Assembly (NCBI GenBank): GCA_036825435.1
Contig: DAISYG010000007.1
Span: 1-51,776, forward strand
DNA from: UBA931 sp036825435
GTDB taxonomy: Bacteria; Pseudomonadota; Gammaproteobacteria; Burkholderiales; Casimicrobiaceae
DNA: 51,776 bases
Reading direction: 5' to 3'
The notes under the pieces are model-generated. The model was given only the letters and a program-made list of their open reading frames with translations, had not been told where the DNA came from and searched no databases. Below are positions 8,004 to 15,394 of the stretch, in pieces; the first letter of the stretch is position 1; the number at the start of each line of letters is the position of its first letter. Both the position numbers and the translations under genes were made by a program.

Positions 8004-8747
8004 ATGAATGAAACTGAAACAGCGTTGGGTTTTGCCCATTTCATTGCGCAAAGTGACGGCGTTGGAAAAACGGTATTGGTCATTTTGTTGTTGATGTCGG
8101 TCATTTCCTGGGGGCTGATTTTTGTTAAAGGCTTGGCAGGACTTTTGCGCAATCGCCGCAGCAAACGTTTTCTGAACTTTTTCTGGAATGCATCGTCGAT
8201 CGATGTGGTTTCAGACGAAATCAGCGCGCATGGTGTGCGTTGTCCTTTTTCTCATTTGACCGCGCACGCGACTCAAGCGCGCCGCCATCATGCACGTTTG
8301 GGCGCGAAACTCGAAGAAGTCGGTAGCCCGCAAGATTTTCTCACACGCACCATCCGCAAAGTGCTCGACGAAGAAACAACGCGTTGCGAAAGCGGTTTGA
8401 CCGTATTGGCGACGGTCGGTTCGACGGCGCCATTTATCGGGTTGTTTGGGACGGTGTGGGGCGTTTATCACGCATTGGTGAATATCGGCATGAGTGGTGC
8501 CGGAACGCTCGATAAAGTGGCGGGACCGGTGGGCGAAGCGCTGATCATGACAGGTCTTGGTTTGGCGGTCGCGATTCCAGCAGTGATTGGCTATAACTGG
8601 CTGACGCGCAGCAATCGCGTATTGCTTGCAGGTCTTGATTCTTTCGCCTACGAGTTATTCACGATCCTGACAACCGGCCACGCGCTGGCGGCGGAAGTAC
8701 AAGGCGCACGACCAGTGCAATCGTTGAAAAAAGCGTCGGCGGCGTAA
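8004..8747 (+). CDS. exbB: ExbB/TolQ-family proton channel subunit
   Basis: This 247-residue inner-membrane protein belongs to the MotA/TolQ/ExbB family. It has a first membrane helix at about residues 26-46, a long cytoplasmic loop, and two more helices in the C-terminal half. The most conserved family stretch is present (GLTVLATVGSTAPFIGLFGT, then VAGPVGEALIMTGLGLAVAI). With ExbD it forms the channel that powers TonB. It has an AAGGAG-type ribosome site before the ATG at 8004 and lies 33 bases after tonB and 12 before exbD. The alternative TolQ is less likely because of the tonB neighbour and the Fur promoter. Confidence 0.92.
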   Translation: MNETETALGFAHFIAQSDGVGKTVLVILLLMSVISWGLIFVKGLAGLLRNRRSKRFLNFFWNASSIDVVSDEISAHGVRCPFSHLTAHATQARRHHARLGAKLEEVGSPQDFLTRTIRKVLDEETTRCESGLTVLATVGSTAPFIGLFGTVWGVYHALVNIGMSGAGTLDKVAGPVGEALIMTGLGLAVAIPAVIGYNWLTRSNRVLLAGLDSFAYELFTILTTGHALAAEVQGARPVQSLKKASAA

Positions 8748-8759
8748 TCGGGAACAATC

Positions 8760-9173
8760 ATGGCATTCGGACAATTTGAACGAAAATCTGCGCAGCCGAT
8801 GGCGGAAATCAATATGGTTCCGCTGATCGACGTAATGCTCGTGTTGTTGGTAATTTTTATCGTGACTGCGCCGTTGCTGACGCACGCGGTGAAGCTTGAT
8901 CTGCCCAAAGCCAATTCAGCAGTGAACGAACAAAAGCCGGACAAAGTCGAGTTTGCCATTGACGCGGCAGGGATGCTGTATTGGAACGGAGAATTGATCG
9001 ACCGCGAAGAATCTCAGCGTCGCTTTGCAATCGAAAGCCAGCGCGAACCACAGCCGGAAATCCACATGCGCGCCGACGAAAACGTCGCTTACCGATTTGT
9101 CGCGCAGACGATGGCGGATGCTTCTTCCGCCGGGTTAACGAAGATTGGTTTTGTCAGCAGGCCGGAGGAATAG
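8760..9173 (+). CDS. exbD: ExbD/TolR-family protein
   Basis: This 137-residue protein has a short cytoplasmic start, one membrane helix carrying the family's essential Asp (INMVPLIDVMLVLLVIF, Asp at about residue 22) and a periplasmic domain. It is the proton-carrying partner of ExbB in TonB energisation. It is the last gene of the tonB operon, and two hairpins follow it, the second a strong terminator shared with rne. Confidence 0.92.
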   Translation: MAFGQFERKSAQPMAEINMVPLIDVMLVLLVIFIVTAPLLTHAVKLDLPKANSAVNEQKPDKVEFAIDAAGMLYWNGELIDREESQRRFAIESQREPQPEIHMRADENVAYRFVAQTMADASSAGLTKIGFVSRPEE

Positions 9174-9177
9174 TATT

Positions 9178-9239
9178 TGCACAAACGGAAATTTTGTTTG
9201 TGCATACCAACAAAAAAGCCGCGATCATGCGGCTTTTTT
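9178..9239. terminator. tandem hairpins, bidirectional terminator between exbD and rne
   Basis: A first stem TGCACAAAC/GTTTGTGCA (9178-9186 and 9196-9204) is followed by AAAAAAGCCGC/GCGGCTTTTTT (9212-9222 and 9229-9239) with a 6-base loop. The second has A- and T-tracts on both sides, so it can end transcripts from both convergent genes. Confidence 0.9.
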
Positions 9240-9262
9240 GTTGCATGAGGAAAAAGCGGTCA

Positions 9263-11911
9263 TCAATGATGATCGTCTTTGGTTTCCACCATTTGCAGCG
9301 GTTCGTCTTGAACCATGGTGCGTGGTGGTCGGACGCGTTTCGGGCGCGGCGCACTGGTTTCCTCTTGCTGAGACGTAGGCGCGGCGTGGCGCGTTTCAAC
9401 CATGTGCAAGCCGCTTTCTTTCAGATCAGGTTTCAACGATTGTGCAGCGACGTGTTTTTCTGTGGCTGCAACAGTTTTATGTTCCGTTGCGGCAGGAGCG
9501 GGCGGTGCAATCTTTGATGATGATGATGAAGCATGACCATTAGTCGGCACGGTTTTCGTCGCTTGTGTTGTGCGCGCTGGCGATGCAGCCGGTTTTTCTG
9601 CCGCAACTTTTTCGCGCGGAGCGGTTTCGACACGTACTTCGCCGACGGGTTTCATCGCGGTACCGGTGACGGGAATCGCAGGCAAACGGCTGGCGTCGAT
9701 CGCGATATCAGCATTTTCGTGATGACTCGTTTCGGATTTCTCCGCAGAAGAACGGCGATTGCGTCCACCACGAGTACCGCGCGGTCCACGACGACGACGG
9801 CTGGAGCGGTCTTCACTGTCAAACCCTTCGGCGGCGACGGTTTCGAGAACCGGCACTTCTGGCGTGGCGACGGTGGTTTCTTCGACGATCGGATTATCAG
9901 CGTGTTGTGCTGGCACGTTCGTGGTTTCTTCGTTGTCGCGGCGACGGCGATTTTTATTCTGAGACGATTGTTTGCCGTTGCTCGTTGTTTTTTCGCCGGA
10001 CGATGCGTTGCGATCGCGCGTATTGTCACGTGTATTACGGCGGCGGTCTTCGCGCTCTTTCTTCGGTGTTTCTGTGTGTTCGGTTTTGTCGGCGCGTTTA
10101 CGTTCGGCGTCATCGCGCGTTGATTTTTTCTCGTTGCGATCGGTACGTTCGTTGTTGCGATCGCGATTATTGCGACTGCGACTTTTGCGATCATCTTGAC
10201 GATTGCGGTCGTTGCGACGATTGCTCTTCTTGGCGTTTTCTTTCACCGGCTCTGCCGCATCGGAAGCGAACCACGCCATGAGTTTTGACCATAGCGACGT
10301 TTTTTTCTCCGATGGGCGAACGTCGTGCGTGATGCCCTTGACTTTGGCTTCCTGGCGCACTTCTTTAGCCTCTTCTTTTTTCTCCTTGACGATGTCCGGT
10401 TCTTTCGGTGGCGCGGCGCGCTCGAACGAAAGTATTTCGTCGCCGTTGTTCAAATCGTCGTAGCGCAGACGCTCGACCGAGAATGACGGCGTTTCAAGAT
10501 GACGGTTCGGCACCAACAAAATATTGACTTTGAAGCGCGACTCGACGGCGAAAACATCATTACGCTTCTCATTGAGCAGGAAAGTCGCGACATCAACCGG
10601 AACTTGTGCGACGATTTGCGCCGTGTTCTCTTTCATGGCTTCTTCCTGCAAAATGCGCAGAATGTGCAACGCGGTGGATTCGGTGCCGCGAATATGGCCG
10701 AGACCGTGACAACGCGGGCAGGCAATGTGCGCGGATTCCGACAACGCCGGACGCAAACGCTGACGCGAAAGCTCCATCAGCCCGAAGCGGGAAATGCGAC
10801 TGATCTGCACGCGAGCACGGTCATCGCGTAGCGCTTCCTGCAAATTGTCTTCCACGGCGCGCTGGTTTTTGCTGCTTTCCATGTCGATGAAGTCGATCAC
10901 CACCAAGCCGCCCAAGTCGCGCAATCGCAGTTGGCGCGCCACTTCTTCGGCGGCTTCGAGGTTGGTTTGAAATGCGGTTGCCTCAATATCGCTGCCACGC
11001 GTCGCACGCGCGGAGTTGACGTCGATGGCAGTCAGCGCTTCGGTGTGGTCGATGACAATTGCACCACCAGAAGGCAACGCAACTTCGCGCTCATAGGCGG
11101 ATTCAATTTGGTGCTCAATTTGAAAACGCGAAAACAGCGGCACATTGTCGCGGTAGAGTTTGACGCTCTTGACATTATTCGGCAGCACATGGCTCATGAA
11201 TTGCTGCGCTTGTTCGAATACGCTTTCGGTATCAATCAGGATTTCGCCGATTTCCGGTTTGTAATAATCGCGAATGGCGCGAATCACCAGCGACGATTCC
11301 TGATAAATCAGGTACGCGCCTTTTTGTAACTGCGCTGCGTCTTCGATCGCTTTCCACAACTGCAATAAATAATTCAAGTCCCATTGCAATTCTTCTTCGC
11401 TGCGACCGATGCCAGCGGTGCGTGCGATGATGCTCATGCCTTTGGGTACGTCGAGCTTGTTCAAAAGATCGCGCAGTTCGTTGCGTTCTTCGCCTTCAAT
11501 ACGACGAGAGACGCCGCCGCCGCGCGGGTTGTTGGGCATCAAAACCAAATAACGTCCGGCGAGCGAAATGTACGAAGTGAGCGCCGCACCTTTGTTGCCG
11601 CGCTCGTCTTTATCAACTTGGACGATCAACTCCTTGCCTTCCTTGAGATGATCCTGGATTTTTCCTTCGCTGATGCCGATCGCTTGACGCGAAATTTCCT
11701 TGAACGGCAAAAAGCCGTGGCGCTCTGCACCATAATCGACAAAGCAGGCTTCCAGCGACGGTTCGATACGGGTGACAACGCCTTTATAGATATTGGACTT
11801 GCGCTGCTCCTTGGTTGCGGATTCAATGTCGAGGTCGATCAGTTTCTGACCATCGACAATCGCCACGCGCAGTTCTTCCGCCTGCGTGGCGTTAAATAAT
11901 ATTCTTTTCAT
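9263..11911 (-). CDS. rne: ribonuclease E
   Basis: RNase E is the membrane-associated endonuclease that starts mRNA decay and matures rRNA and tRNA, and it scaffolds the degradosome. The 882-residue protein opens MKRILFNATQAEELRVAIVD. It has the S1 domain (about 37-120), the RNase H and DNase I-like catalytic regions with the metal-binding DVNSAR and VVIDFIDME stretches, and the Zn-link CPRCHG (about 405-410). After about residue 500 it becomes a low-complexity scaffold: an Arg/Asn/Asp/Lys-rich segment (about 565-690), then a RRRRGPRGTRGGRNRR patch (RNA or partner binding) and an Ala/Pro/Thr-rich tail. A GAGGA ribosome site lies 7 bases before the ATG at 11911. It is divergent from rluC, with a long leader likely used for autoregulation as in other RNase E genes. 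Confidence 0.95.
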   Translation of the reverse strand: MKRILFNATQAEELRVAIVDGQKLIDLDIESATKEQRKSNIYKGVVTRIEPSLEACFVDYGAERHGFLPFKEISRQAIGISEGKIQDHLKEGKELIVQVDKDERGNKGAALTSYISLAGRYLVLMPNNPRGGGVSRRIEGEERNELRDLLNKLDVPKGMSIIARTAGIGRSEEELQWDLNYLLQLWKAIEDAAQLQKGAYLIYQESSLVIRAIRDYYKPEIGEILIDTESVFEQAQQFMSHVLPNNVKSVKLYRDNVPLFSRFQIEHQIESAYEREVALPSGGAIVIDHTEALTAIDVNSARATRGSDIEATAFQTNLEAAEEVARQLRLRDLGGLVVIDFIDMESSKNQRAVEDNLQEALRDDRARVQISRISRFGLMELSRQRLRPALSESAHIACPRCHGLGHIRGTESTALHILRILQEEAMKENTAQIVAQVPVDVATFLLNEKRNDVFAVESRFKVNILLVPNRHLETPSFSVERLRYDDLNNGDEILSFERAAPPKEPDIVKEKKEEAKEVRQEAKVKGITHDVRPSEKKTSLWSKLMAWFASDAAEPVKENAKKSNRRNDRNRQDDRKSRSRNNRDRNNERTDRNEKKSTRDDAERKRADKTEHTETPKKEREDRRRNTRDNTRDRNASSGEKTTSNGKQSSQNKNRRRRDNEETTNVPAQHADNPIVEETTVATPEVPVLETVAAEGFDSEDRSSRRRRGPRGTRGGRNRRSSAEKSETSHHENADIAIDASRLPAIPVTGTAMKPVGEVRVETAPREKVAAEKPAASPARTTQATKTVPTNGHASSSSSKIAPPAPAATEHKTVAATEKHVAAQSLKPDLKESGLHMVETRHAAPTSQQEETSAPRPKRVRPPRTMVQDEPLQMVETKDDHH

Positions 11912-11955
11912 CAGTATTCCTCTGGCGCATTGGCCGGAACACCGGAAAACTCAAT

Positions 11956-11976
11956 GGCGTATGATGATCATACGCC
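11956..11976 (-). promoter_or_regulatory. hairpin close to the rne start
   Basis: Perfect 10-bp arms GGCGTATGAT and ATCATACGCC surround a single base, about 45 bases upstream of the rne ATG. It could form a leader stem bound or cut by RNase E, or be a binding site for a dimeric protein. Which of these applies cannot be told. Confidence 0.45.
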
Positions 11977-12130
11977 CAAGGCGTGGCATGGCGCGGGGAT
12001 TAACCCGGCGGGAGAGAACAGCACACAGAATTTCGAGCGGCACGCTCATCAGTGGGCAAGGTTGGGGACGCGCGGAGCAATTTCATTTTCATGTATTCAT
12101 TCATGGCGCATCGAGTAATTCGTCAACCTC

Positions 12131-12153
12131 AAACAAAAAGTGCGCAAAGCACT
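12131..12153 (-). terminator. terminator-like hairpin in the rne leader
   Basis: On the minus strand AGTGC-TTTGC-GCACT is followed by TTTTGTTT, about 220 bases before the rne start. The stem is short (5 bp), so it may be a weak attenuator or a leader structure rather than a full terminator. Confidence 0.4.
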
Positions 12154-12579
12154 GTTTCAAAAGCAACGGTCTGAAAACCATGAACCATTGCATGATGTTC
12201 TCTTGCCACGCGAGTCGTTTTCCGAAGTCGGCAAACACGCGCGTGTTTTAATTCGTTTATCCGGGGAAGCAGCCTGCGCGCTAAGTCTTTGTGGGAGCGA
12301 CCATACTTCAGACATGGCAACGGTTTTCCGTTTCATGCGGCATGTCGAGCATTCGCTGACAGTAGTACACAAAGAAAGTGATCAATCCGGTAGCAGACCG
12401 GCAAAGCTTCCATTAATATCGCTCTTTTCACGGTTTTCATCGAAGAAAACACGACGGCGGCGATCACCGCGACCTTATCGGGCACAAGCTGATGGGTTTC
12501 AGGCGCATTGGCTGGATTTCCAGTTATGCTTCCGGCCTGTATCGCAAGCTCGACCAAGTCAGGCTGTAATTATAAGGAA

Positions 12580-13572
12580 ATGAAAGACTTAAGCAAGAAC
12601 TTTGTGCGTCATATCACCGTCGATGAGGGCGGTGACGGGCAACGCCTCGACAATTTTCTGTCTCGGCAGCTAAAAGGCGTGCCCACCAGTCATATTTATC
12701 GCATCGTGCGTTCCGGCGAGGTGCGCGTCAATGGCGGGCGGGCGAAGCCTGCTGATCGTTTGGCTGTGGATGATGTCGTTCGCATTCCGCCACTGCGTAT
12801 GTCGGCACAAAGCGGCGAAAAAAACGTGCCATCACCGATGATGCGTTCGGCATTGAAACGCGCGCCAACCATCGACATTCTTTTTGAGGATGATTTTCTG
12901 ATGGCGGTCAACAAGCCGTCGGGCGTGGCGGTGCATGGTGGCAGTGGCGTTTCTTTCGGTGTGATCGAACAATTGCGCGCACAAAAGCCGGAACAGCGTT
13001 TTCTGGAACTCGTGCATCGGTTGGACCGCGATACTTCCGGCGTGTTGTTGCTTGCCAAAAAACGTTCGGCACTGGTTGCGTTGCATAGCGCGTGGCGCGA
13101 AGGTACGGTGGAAAAACGCTACGACGTTCTGGTCAAAGGACGTTGGCGCGACGAAAAACGTAAAGTCGATGCGCCGTTGCTGCGTTATCTGAACAAACAG
13201 GGCGAGCGGCGCGTACGTGTTGACAGTGAAGGGCAGACCGCGCAAACGATTTTTTTCCTGCGCCAAGTCTGGAAAAAGGCTGTGCCGCCGCAATCACTGC
13301 TGTGTGCTGAACTGATGACCGGGCGCACGCATCAAATTCGCGTGCACTTGACGCATCTGGGTTTTCCGCTGGCAGGCGATGACAAATACGGTGATTTTGA
13401 TTGGAACAACACATTGGCAACACAAGGATTGACGCGCATGTTTCTGCACGCGCACACATTGTCTTTTGCGCATCCTGATTCAGGTGTGCGGCTCACGATT
13501 GAAGCGTCGCTTCCCGCCGATTTGATGGCGTATCTCGCCGCGCTTGACGCGCAGGAAGAAACGGCATCATGA
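12580..13572 (+). CDS. rluC: 23S rRNA pseudouridine synthase RluC
   Basis: RluC isomerises uridines 955, 2504 and 2580 of 23S rRNA (E. coli numbering). The 330-residue product has an N-terminal S4 RNA-binding domain (QRLDNFLSRQL... GEVRVNGGRAKPADRL) and the RluA-type catalytic domain with the signature HRLDRDTSG, its catalytic Asp at about residue 149. The GRTHQIRVHL motif near residue 250 is also present. The ATG at 12580 gives the usual N-terminus, although the preceding TAAGGA is only 1-2 bases away; a start 24 codons earlier is possible but would add an unrelated leader peptide. It overlaps the next gene by 4 bases (ATGA), so translation is coupled. Confidence 0.92.
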   Translation: MKDLSKNFVRHITVDEGGDGQRLDNFLSRQLKGVPTSHIYRIVRSGEVRVNGGRAKPADRLAVDDVVRIPPLRMSAQSGEKNVPSPMMRSALKRAPTIDILFEDDFLMAVNKPSGVAVHGGSGVSFGVIEQLRAQKPEQRFLELVHRLDRDTSGVLLLAKKRSALVALHSAWREGTVEKRYDVLVKGRWRDEKRKVDAPLLRYLNKQGERRVRVDSEGQTAQTIFFLRQVWKKAVPPQSLLCAELMTGRTHQIRVHLTHLGFPLAGDDKYGDFDWNNTLATQGLTRMFLHAHTLSFAHPDSGVRLTIEASLPADLMAYLAALDAQEETAS

Positions 13573-14243
13573 GCACGCTTTATCCTTTCACGTTATTGGC
13601 TTTTGATTGGGACGGCACGGTTGCCGACTCTGCGCACCATATCGTCCGCGCGGTACAGGCTGCCTATCGCGATATGGCGTTGCCGCCGCCGGATGACACG
13701 GCGGCGCGCTACATCATCGGCTTGAAGCTTGACATTGCGTTCCACACTTTATCGCCGAAATTATCCGATGACAAAATCGCGCAAATTGTGCAGCGTTACC
13801 TTTTTCATTATCTGCAAAGTGACATGGAAATTCCACTGTTTCCGGGCATTCGCGAACTGCTCGACGAATTGAAGGAGCGCGGCTTCTGGCTGGCGGTGGC
13901 AACAGGAAAATCGCGCAAAGGGCTGGATCGCATGCTGCGGCATTACCATTTGCTACACGATTTTCACGCCACGCGCACCGCGGACGAAAGCTTTTCCAAA
14001 CCCAACCCGGCGATGTTGTATGATCTGATGGATCGCTTGGGTGTGACCGCCAAGCAAACGCTGATGATCGGTGACACCACGCACGATGTGCTGATGGCGC
14101 AGAATGCGGGCGCGGCGGCATTGGCAGTGACTTACGGCGCGCACGATGCAGATATTTTGCGCGCCAGCGCGCCGTTGGCGATGGTTGATTCGGTTGCCGA
14201 ATTGCACACATGGCTGAAAACCAATATTAATAATCCCGTTTGA
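13569..14243 (+). CDS. HAD-superfamily phosphatase (phosphoglycolate phosphatase-like)
   Basis: The 224-residue protein carries all four HAD motifs: DWDGTVADS with the Asp nucleophile at residue 13, the Thr motif ATGKSRKG, the Lys in SKPNPAM, and the metal-binding GDTTHD. The cap is of the small alpha-helical type between motifs I and II, as in Gph/PpaX-like enzymes. The substrate is not determined by sequence; phosphoglycolate or another small phosphate ester is plausible. It is coupled to rluC by an ATGA overlap and lies 15 bases before the S49 peptidase. This matches the rne-side cluster of other betaproteobacteria, except that the Rieske-type gene often found between these two is missing. 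Confidence 0.85.
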   Translation: MSTLYPFTLLAFDWDGTVADSAHHIVRAVQAAYRDMALPPPDDTAARYIIGLKLDIAFHTLSPKLSDDKIAQIVQRYLFHYLQSDMEIPLFPGIRELLDELKERGFWLAVATGKSRKGLDRMLRHYHLLHDFHATRTADESFSKPNPAMLYDLMDRLGVTAKQTLMIGDTTHDVLMAQNAGAAALAVTYGAHDADILRASAPLAMVDSVAELHTWLKTNINNPV

Positions 14244-14258
14244 TCGATAGGAAAAACA

Positions 14259-15278
14259 ATGAGCGAACAAAACGACAATTCCATTTTGAATTCTGGCGCT
14301 TTTGGTGAGCAACCACAGGTAGCCACACGATCTTCAACATCACCCGCATCCACCAGCGCACTGATTCTGGATAAACTGGCGCGCGATTTTCTCGCTGAGC
14401 AGAAAAGCCGTCGCCGCTGGTCAACCTTTTTCCGCGTCGTACTGTTGCTGGTTATCGTGCCTTTGTTGCTGATGGCTTTGTTTGCGCCGAACGTTGTTAC
14501 GCCAACGTGCATGGATTCATGCACGGCATTGGTAAAGCTCGACGGTGAAATTGCCAGTGATGCCGATGCTAGCGCCACGAACATCAACGAAGCGTTGCGC
14601 GAAGCGTTTGCAGCACCGGAAGTGCAAGGTGTGATTCTCGAAATCAACAGCCCCGGAGGTAGTCCAGTGCAGGCGGGGCAAATTTACGATGAGATTCGCC
14701 GATTGCGCGCCGCGCATCCCAACGTTCCGCTCTATACGGTCGTCGGTGAAATGGCTGCCTCCGGTGGTTATTACATCGCGGCGGCTGCCGACGAAATTTA
14801 TGTGGACAAAGCCAGTTTGTTGGGTTCGATCGGCGTGATCATGATGAATTTCGGTTTTACCGGCGCGATGGAAAAGCTTGGTGTTGAACAGCGCACCGTC
14901 ACATCAGGCGAAAACAAATCGTTCATGGATCCGTTCAGCCCTGAAAATGAAGAACAGCGGGCACACATGCAAGGTTTGCTCGACAACGTGCACCGTCAGT
15001 TCATCGACGCGGTGCGTGCTGGTCGTGGCGAGCGCCTCAATGAAATTGACGGCATTTTTTCTGGTTTGATCTGGGATGGCGAAGGTGCAATACGCATTGG
15101 TTTGGCGGATGATCTGGGTACGGTTGATTCCGTTGCTCGCGATGTGATCGGTGAAAAAAATATTGTTGACTTCAGCTATTACCCGAATTTTTCCGAGCGT
15201 TTGGCACGACAATTGGGCGCTGCGTTCGCACAACATTTTTCGACACAAGTGACAAACCAGAAAATTTATTGGAAGTAA
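14259..15278 (+). CDS. S49-family signal peptide peptidase, short form
   Basis: This 339-residue inner-membrane serine protease of the SppA/SohB family degrades leftover signal peptides or membrane fragments in the periplasm. A membrane anchor spans about residues 47-69. The fold shows EINSPGGSP and GEMAASGGYYIAA; Ser168 in the latter and Lys220 (GENKS) form the likely Ser-Lys dyad. Their 52-residue spacing equals that of Bacillus SppA Ser147/Lys199. The N-terminal 45 residues are Ser/Thr/Ala-rich and cytoplasmic. It is last in the rluC-HAD-S49 group and is followed by a hairpin. Confidence 0.9.
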   Translation: MSEQNDNSILNSGAFGEQPQVATRSSTSPASTSALILDKLARDFLAEQKSRRRWSTFFRVVLLLVIVPLLLMALFAPNVVTPTCMDSCTALVKLDGEIASDADASATNINEALREAFAAPEVQGVILEINSPGGSPVQAGQIYDEIRRLRAAHPNVPLYTVVGEMAASGGYYIAAAADEIYVDKASLLGSIGVIMMNFGFTGAMEKLGVEQRTVTSGENKSFMDPFSPENEEQRAHMQGLLDNVHRQFIDAVRAGRGERLNEIDGIFSGLIWDGEGAIRIGLADDLGTVDSVARDVIGEKNIVDFSYYPNFSERLARQLGAAFAQHFSTQVTNQKIYWK

Positions 15279-15280
15279 AA

Positions 15281-15314
15281 GAACCGCTACTTTCTACATG
15301 AAGCGGTAGTTCTT
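15281..15314 (+). terminator. imperfect hairpin after the S49 peptidase gene
   Basis: AAGAACCGCT can pair with AGCGGTAGTTCTT with a 3-base bulge. No long T-run follows, so termination strength is doubtful. A TATAAT further on (about 15324) could serve leuS, but no good -35 accompanies it. Confidence 0.35.
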
Positions 15315-15394
15315 AAAGTCGTTATAATCTCGGATAATTTTATTAATCCCAGATAATTTTTTTGCATCGGCATTGCCGAATTTTAATGGTAATC

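Larger units (their letters stand above)
11912..12579. other. long intergenic region: rne leader and rluC upstream sequence
   Basis: These 668 bases separate the divergent rne and rluC. The rne side holds two hairpins on its leader (11956-11976 and 12131-12153, listed separately). Open frames here lack protein-like composition. I see no convincing promoter hexamers. By analogy with RNase E genes of other proteobacteria, most of the left part is probably a regulatory 5' untranslated region; that is inference. Confidence 0.5.

Noticed and set aside
12140..12583. A 147-codon open frame on the plus strand before rluC
   Set aside because: Its product is Arg/Ser/His-rich with no domain, it has no clear ribosome site, it runs into the rluC start, and it lies in the likely rne leader.
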